64,000 nt of DNA, taken from contig NZ_JACHFD010000006.1 in NCBI RefSeq assembly GCF_014201715.1, forward strand, positions 46,510 through 110,509. The letters run 5' to 3'. Position 1 is the first letter of the stretch; each line of letters starts with the position of its first letter. This document shows, one piece after another, positions 54,692-63,331 of this stretch. Both the position numbers and the translations under genes were made by a program. This DNA is from Haloferula luteola. Its GTDB lineage: Bacteria; Verrucomicrobiota; Verrucomicrobiia; Verrucomicrobiales; Akkermansiaceae. The notes under the pieces are model-generated. The model saw only the letters and a list, made by a program, of their open reading frames with translations, did not search any database and had not been told where the DNA came from.

Positions 54692-56158
54692 ATGCTCATG
54701 AAGCTACGAACTGCCCTCGCCGCTTGCCTTTCCCTTCTTTCGGTCGTGTCCGCCGAAGAACGGAAACCCAATGTTCTCCTGATCCTCGTCGACGACCTCA
54801 AGCCCGTGCTCGGTGCCTACGGCGATCCCGTCGCCCAAACCCCCAATCTCGACAAATTTGCAGCCTCTGGCATGCGCTTCGACAAAGCCTACTGCAATCA
54901 AGCCGTCTGCGCGCCATCCCGCTACAACTACATGCTCGGATCGCGGTCCACATCCACGGGTCTCTACCACCTCAACCAGGAACTTCGGAAATTCGTTCCC
55001 GACGCGGTCACCCTGCCTCAATACTTTGCCAAATTCGGCTACTCCACCCAATCGCTCGGCAAAACCTACCACGTGGGTCACGGCATTCATGGCGATCCTC
55101 AATCCTGGACCGTACCGCCCCTCCGCGATCAGGAAGTCGAATACGCCCTTAAGGAAACCACCGGCGGCCAACTCACCCGCGAAGAAGCCTACTTCAACAA
55201 CATCTTTGACCGACCCATCAACGATCTGCCGAAAGGCCCCGCATGGGAGGAAGCCGATGTTCCCGACGAGGCCTACGCCGACGGACGCGTCGCCGCCGAA
55301 ACGATCAAGCGCCTCGAAGCCGCGGCCCAATCCGACGAACCCTTCCTCATCGCCGTGGGGTTCGCCCGCCCCCACCTTCCTTTCACCGTTCCCAAAAAAT
55401 ACTGGGATCTCTATGATCCTAAAAAGCTGCCCATGCCGAAGACCTCGGAATTCCCTCAGGACAGCCCACCCGTCGCTCACAAGCACGGCGGAGAGATCGC
55501 CAACTACAAGCCCGTCCCCAACAACGGCCTCACCGATCCCGATCTCACCCGACAACTCATCCACGGCTACTACGCCGCCACCAGCTACACCGATGCCCAG
55601 GCCGGCAAAGTCCTCGATGCCCTCGATCGCCTGAAACTCAGCGATAACACCATCGTCATCCTTTGGGGAGACCACGGCTTCCACCTCGGAGACCACGGCA
55701 CCTGGACCAAGCACACCAACTACGAACAGGCCAACCGCATCCCCATCATCATCCGCGCTCCCGGAGTCACCCAACCGGGCACCTCCACCGAGCAACTCGC
55801 CCAAACCGTCGACATCTACCCGACAGCCGCCGCTCTCGCCGGACTGCCCGCCCCCGAAGGCCCCCAACCCATCGATGGTCACAACCTCGTCCCGGTTCTC
55901 AAAGACCCCAAGGCCCGCATCTCGGACCACGTCTACCATGCCTTCCCGCACGCGGTCATGGGCCGCGCAATCCGCACCGATCGCTATCGCATGGTCGAAT
56001 GGAAACGCTCCGGCGCTCCAGAATCGACCGCCAAATATGAACTCTACGACTACGAACGCGACCCCGAAGAAACTCAAAACCTCGCCGCCAAAAAGCCGAA
56101 GCTTCTCGAAAAAATGAAGGAAATCCTTCATCAATATCCCGAGGCCGTCATTCGTTGA
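54692..56158 (+). CDS. Secreted sulfatase (iduronate-2-sulfatase-like)
   Basis: 488 residues from ATG at 54692 (a second ATG two codons later); the frame back to 54494 overlaps the divergent DUF502 gene. Signal peptide MLMKLRTALAACLSLLSVVSA. The active site starts with LLILVDDLKPVLGAYGD (metal Asp pair) and the formylglycine site is CAPSR within NQAVCAPSRYNYMLGSRSTS. Later LGKTYHVGHGIH and ILWGDHGFHLGDHGTWTKHT carry the catalytic Lys/His and Asp. The profile resembles iduronate sulfatases. It removes sulfate esters from a glycan. Confidence 0.92.
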   Translation: MLMKLRTALAACLSLLSVVSAEERKPNVLLILVDDLKPVLGAYGDPVAQTPNLDKFAASGMRFDKAYCNQAVCAPSRYNYMLGSRSTSTGLYHLNQELRKFVPDAVTLPQYFAKFGYSTQSLGKTYHVGHGIHGDPQSWTVPPLRDQEVEYALKETTGGQLTREEAYFNNIFDRPINDLPKGPAWEEADVPDEAYADGRVAAETIKRLEAAAQSDEPFLIAVGFARPHLPFTVPKKYWDLYDPKKLPMPKTSEFPQDSPPVAHKHGGEIANYKPVPNNGLTDPDLTRQLIHGYYAATSYTDAQAGKVLDALDRLKLSDNTIVILWGDHGFHLGDHGTWTKHTNYEQANRIPIIIRAPGVTQPGTSTEQLAQTVDIYPTAAALAGLPAPEGPQPIDGHNLVPVLKDPKARISDHVYHAFPHAVMGRAIRTDRYRMVEWKRSGAPESTAKYELYDYERDPEETQNLAAKKPKLLEKMKEILHQYPEAVIR

Positions 56159-56193
56159 TCGCTCCCGACTTGCGGCCCTATCTGAACTGACGT

Positions 56194-56739
56194 GTGAAAC
56201 CCGAACGCATCCGCCGTCTCGATCAGCTCGACGCCATGGTGCGCGAGCACCACGTCAGTCTCCGCTATTTCATCCGCTCACTCGGAGTAAACGCCGCCTG
56301 GGTCGATGATCTCGCCCAGGAAAGTTTCCTCGTCGCCTACCGGAAGTGGGAGGAACTCGACTCCCCCCACCACGCCGGCCCCTGGCTGCGCAAGATTGCC
56401 CGCAACTTGGTCATGAACGAAATCACCAAGACCGGCCGACGCCAGCGCCTGATCGACGAAAACCTGACCACTCTCCTCCTCGAAGCCACCTCCAGTCATC
56501 CCGCACCTGGAGAACTTCAGGACACCGAGGCCCGCCACCAAGCCCTCCGCGACTGCCTTGAGCAACTCACCTCCCGCGCCCGCCAGGTCGTCGAGGCCCG
56601 CTATTTCCGGGATCGCAATGCGACCGAGATCGGCGAAGAACTGGCCATGAGCTCCGTCGCGGTCCGAAAGGTGCTCTTCCATGCCCGCCAAAATCTGGCG
56701 GCTTGCCTCTCCGCCCATCCCACGGAACCCACTGCCTAA
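56194..56739 (+). CDS. ECF-type RNA polymerase sigma factor
   Basis: 181 residues from a GTG start 35 bp after the sulfatase. Region 2 shows WVDDLAQESFLVAYRKWEEL and GPWLRKIARNLVMNEITKTG; region 4 shows LTSRARQVVEARYFRDRNAT and EIGEELAMSSVAVRKVLFHA. It matches the sigma-70 group that is common in Verrucomicrobiota and Planctomycetes and sits next to FecR-like genes. Here the FecR-like gene follows after 8 bp, so the pair is expected to control this locus. Confidence 0.92.
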   Translation: MKPERIRRLDQLDAMVREHHVSLRYFIRSLGVNAAWVDDLAQESFLVAYRKWEELDSPHHAGPWLRKIARNLVMNEITKTGRRQRLIDENLTTLLLEATSSHPAPGELQDTEARHQALRDCLEQLTSRARQVVEARYFRDRNATEIGEELAMSSVAVRKVLFHARQNLAACLSAHPTEPTA

Positions 56740-56746
56740 GCCTCCG

Positions 56747-58144
56747 ATGAGCGATCCTCAGCCCCTTTTCGAAGACCTCTTGAGTGAACTGCTCGACGGC
56801 GAACTCGACGATGCCGATCGCGCCCTGCTCCTCGAACTCCTGAAGCAAAATCCCGCCTTGCTCGAGGATGCCCGACAGCATCTTGACCTCGCCGGACGCC
56901 TCACCGATCTCCGCTCTCCTCGCGGCGACGAAGCCTTCGTTCAAAGTGTTTCCACTCACCTCCGCCAAGTTGCCGACGAGGATCCCAACGCGTTCCCTCA
57001 ACGGGTCACGGGGCGCATCCAGCGCTCACGCCGACGTCGCATTCTCGTGGGAGCGTTGACTCTCGCAGCCTGCATCGCCGCCACTACCCTTCCCGCCTTG
57101 CTTCGCAAATCCACGCCGACCCGGCCATCCGCGCCGGCGGTCGCGCTCGCCATCACGTTGCCCGATGCCCGCGGCAGCGAAACACGGCTGGAATCGTATC
57201 CCGTTGGCCAAGAGGTCCACCTGCGGTCCGGCCGCATGAAACTGGAGTTCATCAATGGCGCCGTGGTGGCCGTCGAGTCCCCCGCCCACTTCACCATTCG
57301 CTCAGCCGAGGAAATCGACCTCCACAGCGGCAATCTCAATGCCTGGTGCCCGGAATCCGCCCACGGATTCCGCGTCTCAACCCAAACGGCCCAACTCAAA
57401 GACCTCGGCACCTCCTTCGGCGTTTCCGTTGGACCCGATGGCACCTCCGATTTCCTCGTCCTGGAAGGCGAAGTGGAAGTCTCCAATCAAGGAGCCCAAC
57501 GCACCCTCCTGCAGGGAGCCGCCGTGCGTGCGTCGTCCCGCCACGAACTCAAAGACGCCGACTTCGAAACTTCCGCCTTCACCCACACCTGGCCGCTAGC
57601 TTCCGGCATCGTCTCCACCCGTGGCGAGGTCATTCCCGCTCCCCCGAATATTCCCGAAGTCGTCGCCGCCCACGAAGACGACTCTCACGTCATCGTGATC
57701 CCGGAGCGTCGCAACATTGAGCTGCCCGATCGCATTCCCGCCGACATTCAGGACCCTGGGGTTTATGAGGCCGAGACCATCTCCAATCCCCACCCCCTCC
57801 TCTCCTCTCCGGGCACCCGCGGTCGTAGCTATCTCATTCGCTACAATCCCGTAGGCATCGTCGACGTCGGAGCGTTCAAACGCTTCGAAGGCTCCGTCAC
57901 CTTCGACCGGCCCGTCCTCGCCATCATCACGGCCACCAGCAAGCTCGATGCCTCCGACTCTTTCGCCTCCGCCGCACCCCTTCCCGCCACGGCGGAAGAC
58001 ATCACCATGCGCGGCCTCGAAGGACGGCAACCCCCTCACCCCACCGATGGGGTCCAACTTTCCGCCGACCGCCGCACCGTTTCCGTGATCTTCTGGGCAG
58101 GCGAATCCGTCGACGAAATCCGCGTCATCACCGCCGAGAACTGA
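56747..58144 (+). CDS. FecR-like membrane regulator
   Basis: 465 residues from ATG at 56747 (MSDPQPLFEDLLSELLDGEL). An N-terminal anti-sigma-like acidic helix region (about 1-100) is followed by a membrane segment (ILVGALTLAACIAATTLPAL), then a FecR domain: GSETRLESYPVGQEVHLRSG, LEFINGAVVAVESPAHFTI, LNAWCPESAHGFRVSTQTAQ, LKDLGTSFGVSVGPDGTSDF. The rest (about 330-465) is an unknown beta-rich part. It is presumed to hold the sigma factor until a signal arrives. The distance to the sigma gene is 7 bp. Confidence 0.88.
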   Translation: MSDPQPLFEDLLSELLDGELDDADRALLLELLKQNPALLEDARQHLDLAGRLTDLRSPRGDEAFVQSVSTHLRQVADEDPNAFPQRVTGRIQRSRRRRILVGALTLAACIAATTLPALLRKSTPTRPSAPAVALAITLPDARGSETRLESYPVGQEVHLRSGRMKLEFINGAVVAVESPAHFTIRSAEEIDLHSGNLNAWCPESAHGFRVSTQTAQLKDLGTSFGVSVGPDGTSDFLVLEGEVEVSNQGAQRTLLQGAAVRASSRHELKDADFETSAFTHTWPLASGIVSTRGEVIPAPPNIPEVVAAHEDDSHVIVIPERRNIELPDRIPADIQDPGVYEAETISNPHPLLSSPGTRGRSYLIRYNPVGIVDVGAFKRFEGSVTFDRPVLAIITATSKLDASDSFASAAPLPATAEDITMRGLEGRQPPHPTDGVQLSADRRTVSVIFWAGESVDEIRVITAEN

Positions 58145-58198
58145 CCTCGCTCGGGGGCATTTGATGAAATGATCCCGAACGCTTGGGCGTCTCGTGAC

Positions 58199-59839
58199 AT
58201 GAACCCTTCAACCCACTTTCAACCCATGCGATTCCTCTTGCCGCTCGTCGGCGCCTTCCTCCTGTCTCCCCTTTGCGCCGCGCCAAGACCCAACGTCGTC
58301 TTCATTCTCGTCGATGACATGGGCTATTCCGACCTGGGTTGCTACGGCGGTGAAATCGAAACCCCGAACATCGATTCCCTCGCCGCCACCGGCCTGCGCT
58401 TCACCCAGTTCTACAACTCCGCCCGCTGCTGCCCGACCCGGGCCACCCTGATGACCGGGCTCCATCCCCACCAAGTCGGCATCGGCCACATGACCGGGGA
58501 AAATGCCAATGCCAATCGCAGCGTCCCACCTGCCTACGCCGGCAATATCAACGACTCCTGCGTCACTCTCGCCCAGGTCGCCAAGTCCGCTGGCTATGCC
58601 ACCTTCATGACCGGCAAATGGCACCTCGCCGGCAAAGACCAGGGAGATTGGCCACTGCAACGGGGTTTTGATCGCTACTACGGCTGCATCGCCGGTGCCA
58701 CCCACTACTTCCACCCTTCCGACTTCCGGATCATGTACGACGGCAACCAGCCAGATCGTGAACCGAAGAGCACCACCGACCGCCCCTTCTACACGACCGA
58801 CGCCTTCGCGGACCACGCCCGGGAATTCATCCTCGATCACGAAAAAGGGCCTTCAAAGGATGAGCCCTACTTCCTCTACCTCGCCTTCACCGCTCCCCAC
58901 TGGCCCCACCACGCCCACGATCAGGAGCTCAAAAAATACCAAGGCCGCTACGCCATGGGCTGGGACAAACTCCGCCAACAACGGTTCGCGCGCCAAAAAG
59001 CCTCTGGCTTGATCCCCGCATCCTGGGAACTCACCCCGCGCGATCCCGAAGTCCCCGCCTGGGAAACCTTGGATCCCCAGAAACAACAGGAATGCTCCGA
59101 TCGCATGAGCGCCTACGCGGCAGTGATCGATCGCCTCGATCAAAAAATTGGCGACGTCATCCAAACCCTCAAAGACACCGGCGAATACGACAACACCCTG
59201 TTGATCCTCCTTTCCGACAACGGAGCCTGCGCGGAAGGATCCGTTCTGGGCCTCGGCGACCCGCGCGCCGACCGCCAGGCTGGCACCGACCTGATCCGCC
59301 CCAGCTATGGCAAAGCCTGGGCCAATGCCTCCGCCACTCCCTACCGCCTCTACAAGCACTTCGCGCACGAAGGCGGCGCCAACACCCCGTTCATCGCCCA
59401 CTGGCCCCTGCACATCCAACCCGGTCGGGATTGGTATCGGGAACCCGCCCAACTCATCGACCTGATGGCCACCCTCGTCGATGTCACCGGTGCCACCTAC
59501 CCCACCCAGTTCAAGGGCCACGACATTCTGCCCATCGACGGAATTTCCCTCACTCCTGCATTCGATGGCAAATCTCTGGCTCGGCCCACCCCGATCTTTA
59601 TCGAACACGAAAACAACGCCTTTGTCCGCGATGGCGATTGGAAACTCGTCGGTCGTAACGTCACCCCACCTTCCGGTCTAAAACCCAAACGCTGGGAACT
59701 CTACCACCTCTCCGAAGACGGCACCGAACTCCACAATCTCGCCACCGACATGCCCGAGCGTGTCCGCGAAATGTCCCAAGCCTGGCAACAGTGGGCGCAA
59801 CGCGCCCAAGTCTATCCCAAGCCAAAACCCAAACCATGA
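58199..59839 (+). CDS. Secreted arylsulfatase
   Basis: 546 residues from ATG at 58199; signal peptide MRFLLPLVGAFLLSPLCA starts nine codons later. Sulfatase motifs: NVVFILVDDMGYSDLGCYGG, the formylglycine site CCPTR in SARCCPTRATLMTGLHPHQ, GKWHLAGKDQGDWPLQRGFD and LLSDNGACAEG. The pattern fits the arylsulfatase A/S1_4-like group. It contains a long C-terminal domain typical of the family. It overlaps the following beta-propeller gene by 4 bp. Confidence 0.94.
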   Translation: MNPSTHFQPMRFLLPLVGAFLLSPLCAAPRPNVVFILVDDMGYSDLGCYGGEIETPNIDSLAATGLRFTQFYNSARCCPTRATLMTGLHPHQVGIGHMTGENANANRSVPPAYAGNINDSCVTLAQVAKSAGYATFMTGKWHLAGKDQGDWPLQRGFDRYYGCIAGATHYFHPSDFRIMYDGNQPDREPKSTTDRPFYTTDAFADHAREFILDHEKGPSKDEPYFLYLAFTAPHWPHHAHDQELKKYQGRYAMGWDKLRQQRFARQKASGLIPASWELTPRDPEVPAWETLDPQKQQECSDRMSAYAAVIDRLDQKIGDVIQTLKDTGEYDNTLLILLSDNGACAEGSVLGLGDPRADRQAGTDLIRPSYGKAWANASATPYRLYKHFAHEGGANTPFIAHWPLHIQPGRDWYREPAQLIDLMATLVDVTGATYPTQFKGHDILPIDGISLTPAFDGKSLARPTPIFIEHENNAFVRDGDWKLVGRNVTPPSGLKPKRWELYHLSEDGTELHNLATDMPERVREMSQAWQQWAQRAQVYPKPKPKP

Positions 59840-60966
59840 GCCGACCTTCTCTCCTCCACTCACTCGCCAGCCTCTCCCTTCTCTGCGCATTCCTCCCGGC
59901 CCAGGCCGCCCCTCAGGAAATGCCCGCAGCCATGCCGCGCGCCGAAATCGAGGCAGGCCTGAAATCGCGCGATCACGCCCTCTTCATCAAAGAAGGATGG
60001 ATCCGCGATCCCTACATCACCCTGGGGCCAGACGACGTCTACTATCTCACCGGCACCACTCCCAACCCAGGCGATCCCCGCGAGCACAACGACCCTTTCA
60101 ACATCGGGCTTGGTGAAGACTCCATCGTTGGAGGCACCGTCCAGATTTGGAAAAGCAAGGATCTCATCGACTGGGAACCTCTCGATCCCCCCTTCACCAT
60201 GAAGGACAGCTGGCACAAAGAACCCGGCGATCTCGTTTGGGCTCCGGAAATCCACTGGATTCCCGAAATGAATCGCTGGGCTCTCGTTCATTGCCCCGAA
60301 CCCAAAGCCAACTTTGCCCTCTCCGCCGGTTCGGATCTATCAGGTCCCTGGACCCATCCGATGGGACCTCGTCTCGGCCGCAAACACGACCCATCCATTT
60401 TCCACGACGGGAACCACTGGTGGATGCTCTGGAGCAACACCCTCATCGCGCCCCTGTCGAAAGACCTCAGCCGCTTCACGGCCAAGCCCGTCCGCATCGA
60501 CCCATCGGGCTCGCGCCCCGGACCGAACGGTCAACCCATCTCTCGCATCGGCCACGAAGGAGCCACCATGATCAAAGTCGGAGACCTCTACGTCCATCTC
60601 GGCACCGCGTGGTCGACCGATCGCATGCGCCAGGGTTCCTACAACCTTTACTACTGCACTTCTCGTTCCATCACAGGACCCTATGGACCACGGAAGTTCG
60701 CCGGACGTTTCCTCGGCCACGGCACTCCTTTCCAAACCCGCGATGGACAGTGGTGGTGCACCGCCTTCTTCAACGCCAATGTTCCTCCCCTGCCGCGCAA
60801 AGACATCGAATCCCGTGACCTCGGTGAAACCGCCCAGACCATCAACCTCCGCGGCACCACCATCGTGCCCATGGAGGTGAAACTCGACGAAGCCGGTGAG
60901 GTGGCCATTCGCGCCCTCGACCCCGCTTACGCCACTCCTGGACCCGACGAGTCCGAGACCTTCTGA
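59836..60966 (+). CDS. Secreted GH43-like beta-propeller glycosidase
   Basis: 376 residues from ATG at 59836, overlapping the arylsulfatase stop as ATGA. Signal peptide MSRPSLLHSLASLSLLCAF. Propeller-type repeats: IRDPYITLGPDDVYYLTGTT (probable catalytic Asp), WKSKDLIDWEPLDPPF, VWAPEIHWIPEMNRWAL, GRKHDPSIFHDGNHWWMLW, ISRIGHEGATMIKVGDLYVH and GHGTPFQTRDGQWWCTAFFN. The five-bladed fold with Asp and Glu at the repeat centres fits GH43 or the related GH117. The substrate is probably a sulfated galactan or related glycan, by context only. Confidence 0.85.
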   Translation: MSRPSLLHSLASLSLLCAFLPAQAAPQEMPAAMPRAEIEAGLKSRDHALFIKEGWIRDPYITLGPDDVYYLTGTTPNPGDPREHNDPFNIGLGEDSIVGGTVQIWKSKDLIDWEPLDPPFTMKDSWHKEPGDLVWAPEIHWIPEMNRWALVHCPEPKANFALSAGSDLSGPWTHPMGPRLGRKHDPSIFHDGNHWWMLWSNTLIAPLSKDLSRFTAKPVRIDPSGSRPGPNGQPISRIGHEGATMIKVGDLYVHLGTAWSTDRMRQGSYNLYYCTSRSITGPYGPRKFAGRFLGHGTPFQTRDGQWWCTAFFNANVPPLPRKDIESRDLGETAQTINLRGTTIVPMEVKLDEAGEVAIRALDPAYATPGPDESETF

Positions 60967-60978
60967 TCCTCCACTTCC

Positions 60979-62361
60979 GTGCGCACGCTTTTTCTCCTGA
61001 TGCTTCTCGGCCTCTTTGCCCGCGCGGCGGAGCGGCCGAACTTTCTCCTCATCCTTGCCGACGATCTCACCTGGTCCGACCTGGCCTTCGCCGGAAACCC
61101 AGATGTCCGAACTCCCCACCTCGATCACCTGCGTGAAGAGAGCCTCTGGTTGAAGAGCATGTTCACCCCCGCCACCACCTGCTCGCCCACCCGCAACGCC
61201 CTCTATACCGGGCTGTTTCCGATCCGCTCAGGGGCCTACCCCAATCACGCTTGGGTTGAAGACGGCACCCGCAGCCTTTTCACCCACCTCAAAGAAGCCG
61301 GTTATCGAGTCGCCCTTCAAAACAAGGAACATGTCGGCCCCAAACCCAGCTATCCCTACCAACACATGGATGGGGCCGATGACCTCACCGAAACCCGATC
61401 TTTTCTCTCCAAGGACCCAGAACAACCATGGCTCCTCGTTTACGCCTCCAACGATCCGCACTCACCGTGGAATCGCGGCCCCCAATACGACCCCGAGAAA
61501 ATCAAAATTCCTCCCTACCTCCACGACAACCCCCAAACCCGCCGCCAGCGCGCCAAATACTATGGCGAAGTGAGCCAGCTCGACCAGCAGGTCGGCAACC
61601 TCATGAAACTTCTCGAAGAAACCGACCAAGCCGATCACACCGTCGTTATCTTCCTCAGTGAACAAGGCTCGTCATTTCCCTACGGAGGCAAATGGCTCCT
61701 CTACGACAACGGCATTCGCTCCACCACCCTTGTGCGCTGGCCCGGTGTCGTCAAACCCGGCTCCACCTCCTCGGCCCTTCTCCAATACACCGACGTCACC
61801 CCCACCCTCCTCTCGATCGCCGGCATCGACCCCAGCCACCTCACCGTCGGCCGCCCCCTCGCCGATGGTTCCGACGGTTTCGATGGCAAAGACTTCACCG
61901 CCGTCCTCAAAGGCGATGACCAGCCCATCCACTCCTACATTTTTGCCCAGCACACCACCCTCGGCATCTACGGCGCCAAGGAGCCCTATCCCATGCGCGC
62001 CGTCCGCGACGCACGCTTCAAGTACATCCGCAACCTCGCCCCGGAAAACACCTACGAGATCGGCGGGATTCATCATTCCCAACCGCTGCAGTCGTGGATC
62101 AAAGACGCCAAAAAAAATCCCGACCTAAAGCGCAAAGTCGACTTCCTCTACCATCGCCCTGCCGAAGAACTCTACGATCTCGAGAACGATCCCCTCGAAG
62201 AACACAACCTGGCCGGACAACCGGAATTCGCCGATACCCAAAAATCCCTCTCCACGGCTCTGGATGCCTGGATGAAACGTCAGGGAGATCGAGGCATGGC
62301 GACAGAAAAAGACGCCCGCCAGCACCAAGACGAACGCTTCCGCAAAGGGAACAAGAAATGA
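60979..62361 (+). CDS. Secreted sulfatase, second subtype
   Basis: 460 residues from a GTG start 12 bp after the glycosidase. Signal peptide MRTLFLLMLLGLFARA. Sulfatase motifs: FLLILADDLTWSDLAFAGNP, the formylglycine site CSPTR in PATTCSPTRNALYTGLFP, ALQNKEHVGPKPSYPYQH and FLSEQGSSFPYGGKWLLYDN. The C-terminal region and linker composition differ from the other two sulfatases, so a different sulfate position or sugar is likely. Confidence 0.92.
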   Translation: MRTLFLLMLLGLFARAAERPNFLLILADDLTWSDLAFAGNPDVRTPHLDHLREESLWLKSMFTPATTCSPTRNALYTGLFPIRSGAYPNHAWVEDGTRSLFTHLKEAGYRVALQNKEHVGPKPSYPYQHMDGADDLTETRSFLSKDPEQPWLLVYASNDPHSPWNRGPQYDPEKIKIPPYLHDNPQTRRQRAKYYGEVSQLDQQVGNLMKLLEETDQADHTVVIFLSEQGSSFPYGGKWLLYDNGIRSTTLVRWPGVVKPGSTSSALLQYTDVTPTLLSIAGIDPSHLTVGRPLADGSDGFDGKDFTAVLKGDDQPIHSYIFAQHTTLGIYGAKEPYPMRAVRDARFKYIRNLAPENTYEIGGIHHSQPLQSWIKDAKKNPDLKRKVDFLYHRPAEELYDLENDPLEEHNLAGQPEFADTQKSLSTALDAWMKRQGDRGMATEKDARQHQDERFRKGNKK

Positions 62362-62418
62362 TTCCTTCCAGCGACTTCTTGCCTGGCATCCGGCCCGAAG
62401 CCTGCTTGCCTCACGCCC

Positions 62419-63285
62419 ATGCTTCGCACCCTCGTTCTCCTCGCTTCCACGGCCGCCTGCGTCTGCGCGGACGTCGAAAAACCGTCCCCGGAACTCATCA
62501 AGCAATTCTCGCTCCCCGCGTTTTATAAGAAAGTCGTTCGGGTTGAGGACTTTCCTGTCGTCTCCTCCGATCAAGTTCCAGACGCCGCGCTCGAAGAAGC
62601 CGCCCACAATGTTCGCCAAATGCTCGATGGCCGGGAGGACATCCTCCATGGCCTTGCAAAAAACAAAGTGCGCCTCACCGTCATGGCCGTCAGCGAGCGC
62701 ACCTGCGACGTTCCCGAGCACTCCGACCTCAAGCCCGCCGCCTTCTGGAACCGGCGCGCCCGCGGCCTCGGCGCGAGCACCGAGCGACCCTGCGTTTCTT
62801 GCGGCGAGGAGAACCTTCTCCACAATCCGGGCGACCCTTATTCCACCGAATCCATCATGGTCCATGAATTTGCCCATGCCATTCACCAGATGGGACTGAG
62901 TGAGGTCGACCCCACCTTCGACACTCGCCTCCAGGAAGCCTACCGGCATGCCATGGACAAAGGCCTCTGGAAAGGACTCTACGCCGCGGAAAACCACTAC
63001 GAATATTGGGCCGAAGCCGTTCAATCATGGTTCGATACCAACCGCGAAAACGACGCTCTTCATAATCACGTCAACTCCCGCCAGGAATTGATCGACTACG
63101 ATCCGGACGTCGCCGCCCTTTGCCGGGAAGTCTTCGGCGATCGGGCATGGAGATACGTGCGGGCCGACGATCCATCCCGCCTAACGGAGCCGCATCTCAA
63201 AGACCTCGACCGTTCCAAGCTCGCCCCCTTCGCCTGGACCAAGCAGGAAGAAGAGGACTATCGTAAGAACCCCGAACCGAAATAG
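62419..63285 (+). CDS. Secreted zinc metallopeptidase with HEFAH motif
   Basis: 288 residues with a signal peptide (MLRTLVLLASTAACVCA). The catalytic helix is MVHEFAHAIHQMG (HExxH), and the downstream ENHYEYWAEAVQSWFDTN probably supplies the third ligand Glu. The N-terminal half has no recognised domain. Paired Cys in PCVSCGEEN could bind a metal or form a disulfide. The fold resembles the lethal-factor-type gluzincins, but the family cannot be named with confidence. Its place between a sulfatase and a DUF1080 gene suggests a role on the same glycan or glycoprotein substrate. Confidence 0.8.
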   Translation: MLRTLVLLASTAACVCADVEKPSPELIKQFSLPAFYKKVVRVEDFPVVSSDQVPDAALEEAAHNVRQMLDGREDILHGLAKNKVRLTVMAVSERTCDVPEHSDLKPAAFWNRRARGLGASTERPCVSCGEENLLHNPGDPYSTESIMVHEFAHAIHQMGLSEVDPTFDTRLQEAYRHAMDKGLWKGLYAAENHYEYWAEAVQSWFDTNRENDALHNHVNSRQELIDYDPDVAALCREVFGDRAWRYVRADDPSRLTEPHLKDLDRSKLAPFAWTKQEEEDYRKNPEPK

Positions 63286-63331
63286 CCCTCCCCGTGCAAG
63301 GCTGGGCGCCGCCTCCCCGTAGGAGCCCGCC

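Noticed and set aside
54704-56134. A 476-codon minus-strand frame across the first sulfatase
   Set aside because: The plus-strand protein has a complete sulfatase active site.
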